A stretch of DNA of 64,000 bases from Arthrobacter sp. AL12 (lineage in GTDB: Bacteria > Actinomycetota > Actinomycetes > Actinomycetales > Micrococcaceae), in contig NZ_JASBQY010000007.1 in the NCBI RefSeq assembly GCF_029960645.1, positions 47,067 through 111,066 on the forward strand, written 5' to 3'. The notes under the pieces are model-generated. The model made no database searches. It had not been told where the DNA came from and saw only the letters and a list, made by a program, of their open reading frames with translations. Shown in pieces: positions 18,116-26,136 of this stretch; the stretch's first letter is position 1; every line of letters begins with the position of its first letter. Both the position numbers and the translations under genes were made by a program.

Positions 18116-19531
18116 ATGACCAGAGCAACAGCCCGGCGCCGCCGGACCGCCTCCGCGGTGGTGGCCTTGGCCCTGGCGGGCAGCACTCTGGCGGCTGCCC
18201 TGGCCGCGGCGCCCGCCGCGCACGCCGATGCCTGGCGCGACAAGGAGTACTGGCTCGCCGAATCCGGCATCACCAAGGCCTGGGAGGTCTCCAGGGGCGC
18301 CAACGTCAAGGTCGCCGTGATTGACAGCGGCGTGGACGGCAAGCACCCCGACCTGGCCGGCGTGCTGGCCGGCGGCGTTGACGTCTCGGGCGCCGGAAGC
18401 CCGGACGGGCAGAAAAGCATCGGCGCGAAGCCCGAGCACGGCACCCTGGTCGCCACCATGCTGGCGGGCCGCGGCCACCAGCCCGCCGAGCCCACGGCCT
18501 CGCCCAGCCCCAGCCCCAGCCCCAGCGCGGGCCCGTCCGTCGCGCCGGATGGAGTCCCGCCGGACGGAATTGTCGGCGTGGCCCCCGAAGCGCAACTGCT
18601 GTCCGTCTCCACCTGGCTCGGCTCCGCGAACCCCGGCGGCAAGAGCGACCAGGACCAGATACCCGAGGCCGTCCGCTGGGCTGTCGACAACGGAGCCCGC
18701 GTCATCAACATCTCGCTGGGCAGCACCTCCCCGGAATGGCCGCAAAGCTGGGACGCCGCCTTTCTGTACGCCGAGCAGAAGGACGTCGTGATCGTCGCCG
18801 CCGCGGGTAACCGCGGGGGAGGCAACGTCCAGGTCGGGGCCCCGGCCACCATCCCCGGCGTGCTGACCGTCGCCGGGCTGGACCGCAAGGGAACCGCCAG
18901 CATCGATTCCTCATCCCAGGGCATCAGCATCGGCGTCGCGGCCCCCGCGGAGAATCTGATCGGCGGCCTGCCCGGCGGCGGCTACGCCGAATGGGCCGGC
19001 ACTTCGGGCGCCACGCCCATCGTGGCCGGTGTAGCGGCCCTGATCCGCTCCAAATGGCCGGAGATGTCGGCCCACCAGGTCATCAACCGGATCGTCAGCA
19101 CCGCGAAGGACGCCGGTGCCAAGGGGAAGGACCCGCTGTACGGGTTCGGAATCCTCGACGCCGAGGCGGCGCTGAAGGCCGACGTCCCGGAAACCCGGGT
19201 CAATCCGCTGGGCTCGATCTCGGACTGGATCCGGGTGCACCGGCGGGGCAGCCTGGCCACCGCGCCGGGGGCGCCCTCAGCGGTCCCCTCCAGCGCGGCC
19301 CCCACCCTTCCGGAGGCCACCGTCCCGGTCGCGGACCCGCCGTCCGAACTGGACGCCGCCGTGCCCGCCCTGGTGGTGCTGGGCTTCGGCGGGCTGTTCC
19401 TGTGCATCCTGGCCGCCGCCGTCTTCCAGATCCGGCGCGCCGCACGGCCCGCCCCACCGGGAAGCCCCGACGGCCCGGCAGCGCCGGACACCGGAGCACT
19501 GGATTCTGCGGATTCCAGCGGGAAAGCGTAG
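18116..19531 (+). CDS. membrane-anchored subtilisin-like protease (mycosin-like, S8)
   Basis: 471 residues: signal peptide (1-38, ending AHA-DA), S8 catalytic domain, Pro/Ser-rich linker, and a C-terminal membrane helix (about 420-440) with a short basic/Pro tail. The triad is Asp70 (VIDSGVDG), His108 (EHGTLVA) and Ser297 (GTSGATP), with Asn232 in the oxyanion hole. A Pro-Ser repeat after residue 125 is inserted near the active site. This architecture matches mycosins, which process or stabilise type VII secretion, but no ESX gene is present here. A housekeeping envelope protease is equally possible. Confidence 0.85.
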   Translation: MTRATARRRRTASAVVALALAGSTLAAALAAAPAAHADAWRDKEYWLAESGITKAWEVSRGANVKVAVIDSGVDGKHPDLAGVLAGGVDVSGAGSPDGQKSIGAKPEHGTLVATMLAGRGHQPAEPTASPSPSPSPSAGPSVAPDGVPPDGIVGVAPEAQLLSVSTWLGSANPGGKSDQDQIPEAVRWAVDNGARVINISLGSTSPEWPQSWDAAFLYAEQKDVVIVAAAGNRGGGNVQVGAPATIPGVLTVAGLDRKGTASIDSSSQGISIGVAAPAENLIGGLPGGGYAEWAGTSGATPIVAGVAALIRSKWPEMSAHQVINRIVSTAKDAGAKGKDPLYGFGILDAEAALKADVPETRVNPLGSISDWIRVHRRGSLATAPGAPSAVPSSAAPTLPEATVPVADPPSELDAAVPALVVLGFGGLFLCILAAAVFQIRRAARPAPPGSPDGPAAPDTGALDSADSSGKA

Positions 19532-19532
19532 T

Positions 19533-19563
19533 TAGTGAAGTTTTTCACAAACTACGGTATTCT
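19533..19563 (+). promoter_or_regulatory. Rex- or CRP-like operator and -10 of ndh
   Basis: TAGTGAA-GTTT-TTCACAA (19533-19550) is a near-perfect palindrome matching the Rex box TTGTGAA-N4-TTCACAA at 13 of 14 arm positions. The same bases also fit TGTGA-N6-TCACA of CRP/GlxR at 9 of 10. TATTCT (19558-19563) is the -10, ending 6 nt before ATG 19570. NADH dehydrogenase genes are known Rex targets, so redox control is likely. Confidence 0.72.
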
Positions 19564-19569
19564 TGGGGA

Positions 19570-21039
19570 ATGGCATCCTCCCCTCAGCTCCAGGACCGTC
19601 CCAGGGTACTCGTCGTCGGCGGCGGGTACGTCGGCCTGTACGTAGCCCTCAAACTGCAGAAGAAGATCGCGAATGCCGGTGGCATCGTCACCGTCGTTGA
19701 TCCTCTGCCCTACATGACCTACCAGCCCTTCCTCCCCGAAGTTGCCGGCGGCAACATCGAGGCACGCCACGCCGTCGTCTCGCACCGCCAGCACCTCAAG
19801 CAGACCGAGCTCATCCAGGGCCGCGTCACCTCGATCGACCACGCCAACCGCACCGCTGTGGTTGCCCCGGCCGACGGCGGCGAGAACTTCGAGGTCCCGT
19901 ACTTCGATGTCGTCGTGGCCGCAGGCGCCATCACCCGCACCTTCCCGATCAAGGGCCTCGCGGACAAGGGCATCGGCCTCAAGACCATCGAGGAAGCCGT
20001 GGCCCTGCGCAACAAGGTCCTCGATCGGATCGAAGCCGGCTCGCTCATGACGGATCCGGCCGAACGCGCCCGCGCCCTGACCTTCGTTGTTGTCGGCGGC
20101 GGCTTCGCCGGCATCGAGTGCATCACCGAAATGGAAGATCTCGCCCGCGCCGCGGTCAAGAACAACCCCCGCATCAAGCAGGAGGAAGTCCGCTTCGTCA
20201 TGGTTGAGGCCATGGGACGCATCATGCCCGAGGTGACCGCCAGCCAGGCTGAGTGGGTCGTCGAGCACCTGCGCAGCCGCGGCATCGAGGTCCTGCTGAA
20301 CACCTCGCTGGACAGCGCCGAAGGCTCCCTGAAGCTCATCAACCTCCCGGACAAGTCCGCGGCCCAGGAATTCCAGGCCGACACCCTGGTCTGGACTGCC
20401 GGTGTGCAGGCGAACCCGATGGTCCGCTCCACCGATTTCCCGCTCGAGCCCCGCGGCCGCGTCCGTGTCCTCGCGGACCTGCGCATCGCCGGCGACGAAG
20501 GCATCATCGACAACGCCTGGTCCGCCGGCGACGTCGCCGCGGTCCCGGACCTCACGGGCAGCGGCCTGCCGGATGGCACCTGCGTCCCCAATGCCCAGCA
20601 CGCGTTGCGCCAGGCCAAGCTCCTCGCCAAGAACCTCTGGGCCTCCCGCTGGGACAAGCCGCTCAAGGACTACAAGCACAAGAACCTGGGCGCCGTGGCC
20701 GGCTTCGGCGAGTGGAAGGGTGTGGCCAACATCAACCTGCTGGGCCGCATCGGCCTCAAGGGCCCGCTGGCGTGGCTGGCACACCGCGGCTACCACGGCC
20801 TGGCCATGCCGACCGTGGAACGCAAGATCCGGGTCATCTTCGGCTGGATCCTGGCCTTCTTCATGGGCCGCGACACCACCCAGCTGATCGACCTGGACAA
20901 CCCGCGCGGCGCTTTCGTTGCCGCGGCGGCGCCGGCTCCCAAGCCGGCCGCGGCCCCCGCCGCCCCCGCTGCGGAGAAGCCGGCGGCAGAAGCCGGAAAG
21001 CCTGCGAACAAGGAAGCTGTGTCGGCCGACTCCAAGTAG
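19570..21039 (+). CDS. ndh: type II NADH dehydrogenase
   Basis: 489-residue monotopic FAD enzyme passing electrons from NADH to menaquinone without proton pumping. The FAD loop VVGGGYVGLYVAL is at residue 15 and the NADH loop VVGGGFAGIE near 177. The quinone-site motif ending in PNAQHALRQA and amphipathic C-terminal helices follow. The last ~45 residues are a Pro/Ala/Lys-rich tail. Candidate leaderless; the Rex-like box lies 20-37 bp upstream of the ATG. Confidence 0.93.
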   Translation: MASSPQLQDRPRVLVVGGGYVGLYVALKLQKKIANAGGIVTVVDPLPYMTYQPFLPEVAGGNIEARHAVVSHRQHLKQTELIQGRVTSIDHANRTAVVAPADGGENFEVPYFDVVVAAGAITRTFPIKGLADKGIGLKTIEEAVALRNKVLDRIEAGSLMTDPAERARALTFVVVGGGFAGIECITEMEDLARAAVKNNPRIKQEEVRFVMVEAMGRIMPEVTASQAEWVVEHLRSRGIEVLLNTSLDSAEGSLKLINLPDKSAAQEFQADTLVWTAGVQANPMVRSTDFPLEPRGRVRVLADLRIAGDEGIIDNAWSAGDVAAVPDLTGSGLPDGTCVPNAQHALRQAKLLAKNLWASRWDKPLKDYKHKNLGAVAGFGEWKGVANINLLGRIGLKGPLAWLAHRGYHGLAMPTVERKIRVIFGWILAFFMGRDTTQLIDLDNPRGAFVAAAAPAPKPAAAPAAPAAEKPAAEAGKPANKEAVSADSK

Positions 21040-21053
21040 CCTGCAGCAGCGTT

Positions 21054-21095
21054 CGACGGCGGCCGTTCCCTTGCGGGGAGCGGCCGCCGCCGTCG
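21054..21095 (+). terminator. GC-rich hairpin after ndh
   Basis: GGCGGCCG (21058-21065) pairs with CGGCCGCC (21081-21088); outer bases extend the stem with a small bulge. No U-tract. It fits the end of the ndh transcript. Confidence 0.6.
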
Positions 21096-21147
21096 TTAAC
21101 CCAAACGCCGTCCCCGCCGCCTGCCGGGGCCCGGCCGGCGTCGCGCC

Positions 21148-21153
21148 TAGACT
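21148..21153 (+). promoter_or_regulatory. leaderless -10 of the ACT-GNAT gene
   Basis: TAGACT ends 7 nt before ATG 21161. There is no Shine-Dalgarno between them. Confidence 0.6.
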
Positions 21154-21160
21154 GGGCTCC

Positions 21161-22108
21161 ATGACCGCTGAAAAGGACCTCCACACCCTGCTGGCCACCA
21201 TGCACTCGGAAGTCCGGGACGGCGAGTTCGTCTACGTCCTCTGGCCGCACGGCCGTCCCCTTGCCGGGGCGATCGCCGCCGCCGTCCGTGAGGAGGAAGG
21301 CCTGGCGGTTGTCCTGCCGCGGGCCGAAGCCGACAGCCTTGGACTGTCCTACGACTTCGTCGGCGCCTGGATCACCCTGCAGGTGCACTCCTCGCTCGAG
21401 GCCGTTGGCCTGACGGCCGCGGTCAGCGGCGCCCTGGCCGAGGCCAAGATCAGCTGCAATGTCCTGGCAGGCTTCCACCACGACCACCTCCTGGTCCCGG
21501 TCGCGGACGCCGACCGCGCGCTCGAGGTGCTGCACGAACTGGCTGAGGCCAGCGGGGAGCACAAGCCCGCCCCGGAGCTGGTGCTGCGCAGCGAACAGCC
21601 CGCGGACCGGCCCGCCCTCCTGGCCCTCACCGCCGCGGCCTTCGCCGTCTCCCCGGTCACCGGACTGCCCGTCGAGGGCGAGCCGGAGGAGGTGCAGCTC
21701 CTGGCGGCGCTCTTCGACTGCGAGGAGTACCTGCCGGAGTTCAGCGTCGTCGCGGAGCTCGACGGCGGGATCGTGGGCCACGTGATCAGCACCCGCGGCT
21801 GGGTGGGGGATCTGGAGCTCCTGGGCCTGGGCCCGATCGGGGTTGTCCCGAGGCTGCAGCGCCACGGCATCGGCAGCAGGCTCATGAAGGAAACGATTCT
21901 GCGGGCCAACGCGGCAGGGGAGCGCGGCATCGCGCTGCTGGGCGACCCGGAGTACTACTCCCGCTTTGGGTTCGTGGCATCGACCTCCCTCGGCGTCGAA
22001 GCCCCCGACTCGGCCTGGGGCGGACACTTCCAGCTGCTGCCGCTGGCCGTCTGGCCCGGCGGCGTCAGCGGGACGTTCCGCTACGCCAAACCGTTCGGCA
22101 TCGCCTAG
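21161..22108 (+). CDS. ACT-like domain fused to GNAT acetyltransferase
   Basis: 315 residues in two parts. Residues 1-135 resemble the ACT-type regulatory domain found alone in DUF2241-like proteins (WITLQVHSSLEAVGLTAAVS, then FHHDHLLVPVADADRALEVL). Residues 140-315 are a YhbS-type N-acetyltransferase with the acetyl-CoA loop GVVPRLQRHGIGSRLMKE and the YYSRFGF motif. The fusion suggests amino-acid-controlled acetylation, which is inference. Candidate leaderless. No partner gene next to it. Confidence 0.82.
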   Translation: MTAEKDLHTLLATMHSEVRDGEFVYVLWPHGRPLAGAIAAAVREEEGLAVVLPRAEADSLGLSYDFVGAWITLQVHSSLEAVGLTAAVSGALAEAKISCNVLAGFHHDHLLVPVADADRALEVLHELAEASGEHKPAPELVLRSEQPADRPALLALTAAAFAVSPVTGLPVEGEPEEVQLLAALFDCEEYLPEFSVVAELDGGIVGHVISTRGWVGDLELLGLGPIGVVPRLQRHGIGSRLMKETILRANAAGERGIALLGDPEYYSRFGFVASTSLGVEAPDSAWGGHFQLLPLAVWPGGVSGTFRYAKPFGIA

Positions 22109-22141
22109 CCTGGCCCCCGGACGGGATACCATGGACCGGGC

Positions 22142-22215
22142 GCCCCAGTAGCCCAATTGGCAGAGGCAGCGGACTTAAAATCCGCGTGTTGTGGGTTCGA
22201 GTCCCACCTGGGGCA
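22142..22215 (+). tRNA. tRNA-Leu (anticodon UAA)
   Basis: A 74-nt cloverleaf: acceptor GCCCCAG/CTGGGGC, D arm with a 3-bp stem and AATTGG loop, anticodon stem GCGGA/TCCGC with loop CTTAAAA (anticodon TAA), variable loop GTGTT, T stem GTGGG/CCCAC with TTCGAGT loop, discriminator A. UAA reads leucine codons UUA/UUG. The 5-nt variable loop is unusual for tRNA-Leu, which normally has a long arm. CCA is not encoded (A is followed by CAC). Confidence 0.93.
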
Positions 22216-22269
22216 CACGTCGTGGCGCCCGCCGATCCGGCCGGCAGATTTCCTCTATGCAACGAGTGT

Positions 22270-22293
22270 TATAAGGATGTGACCGTAGTCACT
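22270..22293 (+). promoter_or_regulatory. livK promoter with CRP/GlxR-like site
   Basis: TATAAG (22270-22275) is a plausible -10. Directly behind it TGTGA-CCGTAG-TCACT (22278-22293) matches the CRP/GlxR consensus TGTGA-N6-TCACA at 9 of 10 positions. At that place a bound regulator should repress. The livH promoter at 31575-31593 has the same layout. Confidence 0.65.
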
Positions 22294-22391
22294 TTGGATC
22301 GGGCCGGAATTGCACTAGCTTGAAGTAAATCAGGAACACCTGATCATTCGCATCAAAGGCCGTTCGCACCTTTAGATCGAGGAGATTGTAA

Positions 22392-23750
22392 ATGACTTCA
22401 CTCCCCCAGGTGGCGCCCCGCATCGCTAAGCTCACAGCGCTTAGCATCGGCGTCGCCCTTCTGGCTACGGCCTGTGGTGGCGCGTCCACCCCGACGTCGA
22501 CCGGAACCGGATCCGCTTCCGCCAACGCCGCAGGCATCGCCTGCCCGGCCCCCAGCGCTGGAGCTGGAGCCGGCACCTCAGCCGCGACCAATGGCGGCGC
22601 CGTTCCCGCCTCCAAGGGCACCACCGACACCGCCCTGAAGATCGGCTCGCTCCTGCCGACCACCGGGTCGCTGGCCTTCCTCGGCCCGCCCGAAATCGCC
22701 GGTGTCAACCTCGGCATCAAGGAAGTTAATGACGCCGGCGGTGTGCTCGGCAAGCCCGTAGAGGTCATCCACCGCGACTCCGGTGACACCAAGACCGACA
22801 TTGCGACGCAGTCCACCACCGCACTGCTGGGCCAGGGCGTCAGCGCCGTCATCGGCGCGGCATCCTCCGGTGTATCCAAGACCGTGATCAACCAGATCAC
22901 CGGCGCTGGGGTCATCCAGTTCTCCCCGGCCAACACCTCGCCGGACTTCACTGCCTGGGACGACAAGGGCCTCTACTGGCGCACCGCCCCCTCGGACGTG
23001 CTCCAGGGCAAGGTCCTCGGCAACTACATGGCCACTTGTGGCGCCCAGACCGTGGGCATGATCGTCCTGAACGACGCTTATGGAACCGGACTTGCGAAAA
23101 ACGTGAAGGCCGCGTTTGAGTCAGCAGGCGGGAAGGTCGTTGCGGAGGAGCTCTTCAACGAGGGCGACTCCCAGTTCAGCAGCCAGGTTGACAAGGTCAT
23201 CGCCGCGAAGCCGGATGCCATCGCCCTGATCACCTTCGACCAGGCCAAGAGCATCGTTCCGCTGATGACGGGCAAGGGCGTCAAGCCCACCCAGCTCTTC
23301 ATGGTCGACGGCAACATGTCCGACTACAGCAAGGATTTCCAGGCCGGCACCCTGAAGGGCGCCCAGGGCACCATCCCGGGCACCTTCGCCAAGGAAGACT
23401 TCAAAAAGAAGCTCCTGGCCATCGATCCCGCGCTGAAGGATTACAGCTACGCAGGCGAGTCCTACGACGCCGTGAACCTCATCGCACTGGCCTCTGAAGC
23501 CGCCAAGAGCACCAAGGGCGTCGACATCGCCGCTCAGCTCAAGGCAGTCTCCGAAACCGGCGAAAAGTGCAGCGACTTCCCGTCCTGCGTCACCCTTCTC
23601 CGTAACGGCAAAGACATCGATTACGACGGCCAGTCCGGCCCCGTAACGTTCTCCGACGCCGGTGACCCGACGGAGGCCTACATCGGCATCTACGAGTTCC
23701 AGGATGACAACACCTACAAGGCATCCAAGGAAGAGTTCGGCAAGCTGTAA
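22392..23750 (+). CDS. livK: branched-chain amino-acid-binding lipoprotein LivK
   Basis: 452-residue substrate-binding lipoprotein of the LivK/Leu-Ile-Val family. The lipobox is LATAC after a short signal, followed by a Gly/Ala/Ser linker of about 60 residues. The periplasmic-binding-protein type 1 fold then starts at LKIGSLLPTTGSLAFLGPPEIAGVNLG. Its membrane and ATPase partners (livHMGF) are on the opposite strand about 3.5 kb beyond its end. GAGGAG precedes ATG 22392. A strong terminator follows, so it is made as a separate mRNA. Confidence 0.9.
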   Translation: MTSLPQVAPRIAKLTALSIGVALLATACGGASTPTSTGTGSASANAAGIACPAPSAGAGAGTSAATNGGAVPASKGTTDTALKIGSLLPTTGSLAFLGPPEIAGVNLGIKEVNDAGGVLGKPVEVIHRDSGDTKTDIATQSTTALLGQGVSAVIGAASSGVSKTVINQITGAGVIQFSPANTSPDFTAWDDKGLYWRTAPSDVLQGKVLGNYMATCGAQTVGMIVLNDAYGTGLAKNVKAAFESAGGKVVAEELFNEGDSQFSSQVDKVIAAKPDAIALITFDQAKSIVPLMTGKGVKPTQLFMVDGNMSDYSKDFQAGTLKGAQGTIPGTFAKEDFKKKLLAIDPALKDYSYAGESYDAVNLIALASEAAKSTKGVDIAAQLKAVSETGEKCSDFPSCVTLLRNGKDIDYDGQSGPVTFSDAGDPTEAYIGIYEFQDDNTYKASKEEFGKL

Positions 23751-23773
23751 GCTTCCCCTTCCCTAGCCACAAG

Positions 23774-23808
23774 GAAACCCCCGTCCATTTTCCGGACGGG
23801 GGTTTCTT
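23774..23808 (+). terminator. rho-independent terminator of livK
   Basis: GAAACCCCCGTCC (23774-23786) pairs perfectly with GGACGGGGGTTTC (23794-23806) around a 7-nt loop, then TT. Confidence 0.9.
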
Positions 23809-23839
23809 GCGTGCGGGGGAGTGCACGATGGCCAGCCAC

Positions 23840-23858
23840 TTCTTAAGCCTTTCTTAAG
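23840..23858 (+). promoter_or_regulatory. direct-repeat operator before the PAP2-DedA-TCS operon
   Basis: TTCTTAAG occurs at 23840-23847 and again at 23851-23858, an exact 11-bp period. OmpR/PhoB-type regulators bind as head-to-tail dimers to such repeats, and an OmpR-type regulator is encoded in this operon, so self-control is the simplest reading. Confidence 0.65.
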
Positions 23859-23920
23859 GGCCCCAAGGGAGAGTTGAAGGAGGCGCCCGACAGCGCCCGC
23901 GCCCCGACCCGGAGGACCCC

Positions 23921-24721
23921 ATGCCAGGAACCGCCCCCCTTGACCGCGCAACAGCGCCCCACGACCCAGCCGCCGTTGACCGCGCTTCAGCGCCCCACGA
24001 CGCTCCCGGCACCCGCCCGGGCGCCAGACTGCAGTTCCGGGCCATCCCGCAGGCCCGTCACTGGCTGCTGTGGGGCGCGCTGCTGTCCGTGGCAGTCCTC
24101 GCGCTCGGCCTGGCGGCACAGCTTGTGCCCGGTAGCAGCGCGGCCGAACTCGGCGTGGACCAGGACCTCAGCCAGCACCATGCCGCGCTCCTGACCGGTG
24201 TGGCGATGGCGTTCAACGTGGTGTTCGGCCCGGCGGTCGGCGTCGTCATCGTCGCCGCCGTCGCGCTGTATCTCTGGATGGTCCGCCGGTCCATGGTGAA
24301 GGCCGTCGCGTTCGGCCTCGTCGCCTGCTCCGGCTGGGTGGCCAGTGAGTTCTTCAAGCTCATCATCGCCCGCCAGCGGCCCAATCCGGCCTTGCTGTTC
24401 GACCCGCTCTCGCCCGAAACGGGCTCCAACAGCTTCCCCAGCGGGCACGTATCCTTCGCGGTCGCGCTGGGATTTGCGCTGTACTTCCTGGCCCGCGGAA
24501 CCCGCTGGGCCAGGGTCACCGCCGTCGCCGCCGTGGGGCTGGCCCTGGTGGTGGCCTGGTCGCGGCTGTATATCGGGGTGCACTACCCCAGCGATGTGGC
24601 GGCGTCCTTCCTCGCGGCAAGTGCGGCGGTTCTGCTGCTTGCCGGGCTGTGGAACCGGTTCGCCCCGCACCTCCTGGACCGTCTGCCCGCCCCAGCCCCG
24701 CCCCGATCCGCCCGACCCTAA
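23921..24721 (+). CDS. PAP2-superfamily membrane phosphatase
   Basis: 266-residue integral membrane lipid phosphatase. The three PAP2 motifs are intact: KLIIARQRP near residue 146, PSGH near 172, and SRLYIGVHYPSD near 210. Substrates in the family are undecaprenyl-diphosphate, phosphatidate or similar. The first ~45 residues are soluble and contain a duplicated DRA(T/S)APHD segment encoded by an imperfect DNA repeat. GGAGG lies 6 nt before ATG 23921. First gene of a four-gene operon. Confidence 0.9.
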   Translation: MPGTAPLDRATAPHDPAAVDRASAPHDAPGTRPGARLQFRAIPQARHWLLWGALLSVAVLALGLAAQLVPGSSAAELGVDQDLSQHHAALLTGVAMAFNVVFGPAVGVVIVAAVALYLWMVRRSMVKAVAFGLVACSGWVASEFFKLIIARQRPNPALLFDPLSPETGSNSFPSGHVSFAVALGFALYFLARGTRWARVTAVAAVGLALVVAWSRLYIGVHYPSDVAASFLAASAAVLLLAGLWNRFAPHLLDRLPAPAPPRSARP

Positions 24722-24731
24722 GGAACTGACC

Positions 24732-25460
24732 ATGCTCGGCCTCTACGCCTCAGCGCTTGCCCCGGTGATTTCCGCCGCGGCCGGACTCCCGCCGCTCCTT
24801 GATCCTGCGAGCCTGCTTGAGGGCCTCGGCCCGGCGGCACTCGGCGTCATCTCACTGATGGTGTTCATTGAGTCCGGCGTGCTGTTCCCCTTCCTGCCGG
24901 GAGATTCACTGCTCTTCACCGCAGGCCTCCTGCACCAGCAGTTGCAGCTGACGCTGCCGGTGCTAATCGGCGTCGTGACCGCCGCCGCCGTGGCCGGCGA
25001 CCAGGTCGGCTACATGATCGGGCGCAAATACGGCCGCAGGTGGTTCAAGGACGACGCTCGGATCCTCAAGACAGCGCACCTGACCAGCACCGAGGAATTC
25101 TTCCGCCGCCACGGCGGTGCCGCCGTCGTGCTGGCCCGTTTCGTGCCCATGGTCCGGACGTTCGCGCCGCTAAGCGCAGGCATCGCCCGCTACGGGTACA
25201 AGTCCTTCACGCTCTGGAACTTCGCCGGGGCGCTGGCCTGGGGTGCATCCGTGACACTGTTGGGGTCCTGGCTCGGCCACTATGAGATCATCGCCAACAA
25301 TATCGATCTCATCGCCGTCCTTATGGTCCTCGTCTCCGTCCTGCCGTGGGGCATCCAGCTCCTGAAACGCCGCCGGCGCCGCGGACCCGCTGCCGAACCC
25401 ACAGTCGACGACACTGCGGACGAACTGCCGGTGGAAGGCATGGCGCAGGAGAATAGCTGA
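24732..25460 (+). CDS. DedA-family membrane protein
   Basis: 242-residue DedA protein with the FPFLPGDSLLF motif near residue 58 and ARFVPMVRTFAPLSAG near 140. It belongs to a different DedA subgroup (PGD, VRT) from the tandem pair at 10.2-11.8 kb. The C-terminus is basic then acidic. Between a lipid phosphatase and a two-component system, a role in undecaprenyl-phosphate recycling or lipid movement under envelope stress is inferred. Confidence 0.87.
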   Translation: MLGLYASALAPVISAAAGLPPLLDPASLLEGLGPAALGVISLMVFIESGVLFPFLPGDSLLFTAGLLHQQLQLTLPVLIGVVTAAAVAGDQVGYMIGRKYGRRWFKDDARILKTAHLTSTEEFFRRHGGAAVVLARFVPMVRTFAPLSAGIARYGYKSFTLWNFAGALAWGASVTLLGSWLGHYEIIANNIDLIAVLMVLVSVLPWGIQLLKRRRRRGPAAEPTVDDTADELPVEGMAQENS

Positions 25461-25461
25461 C

Positions 25462-26136
25462 ATGACAATCGCGTACGGCCGGCCGTCCCTGCTGCTGGTG
25501 GAGGACGACGTCGTCCTCGGGCCGTTGATCGCCGAACTGCTGGAGCCCGACTACCGGATCCGGCTGGCCGCCAACGGCCAGGAAGGTCTGCATCTGGGGC
25601 TGACCCGGGCATGGGATGTCATGGTGATCGATCGCGGCCTGCCGCTCATGGACGGCATCGCCCTGATCAGTGCGCTGAGGTCCAAAGGGGTGTCGACGCC
25701 GATCCTGATCCTCACGGCCCTCGGCGCCACGGATGAAAAGGTCACGGGCCTGGACGCGGGCGCCAATGACTATATGAGCAAACCGTTCGACGCCGGTGAG
25801 CTCGCCGCGCGCCTGCGCGCCCTGACCCGCACCTTTGCGCCGGCCGCCGCGTCCGTCAGCATCGGCGACTGGGAACTTGATCCTGCGTCGCGTTCCGTGC
25901 GCTCGGCCTACGGGGCCCTGGTGTCCCTCACGGCCAAGGAGGCTGAGCTGCTCGCCGCCCTGGCCGCGGAACCCGGCAGAGTTTTCACCCGGGAGGAACT
26001 GCTCAGCGAACACTTCCAGGCCGGCGACCAGCCTGGCGTGATCGACACCTATGTCCACCACCTCCGACGGAAGATTTCCAGGACCGTGGTCCGCACGGTC
26101 CACGGCGTCGGCTACCAGATCGGGGACGGCGCATGA
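25462..26136 (+). CDS. OmpR-family response regulator
   Basis: 224 residues: receiver domain with acidic pocket Glu14-Asp15-Asp16, phospho-acceptor Asp57 (VIDRGLP) and Lys in MSKPF, then a C-terminal winged helix (EAELLAALAAEPGRVFTREELL ... TYVHHLRRKI). It starts 1 bp after the DedA stop and overlaps the kinase by ATGA, so the four genes are one operon. Likely binds the TTCTTAAG repeats upstream. Confidence 0.93.
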   Translation: MTIAYGRPSLLLVEDDVVLGPLIAELLEPDYRIRLAANGQEGLHLGLTRAWDVMVIDRGLPLMDGIALISALRSKGVSTPILILTALGATDEKVTGLDAGANDYMSKPFDAGELAARLRALTRTFAPAAASVSIGDWELDPASRSVRSAYGALVSLTAKEAELLAALAAEPGRVFTREELLSEHFQAGDQPGVIDTYVHHLRRKISRTVVRTVHGVGYQIGDGA

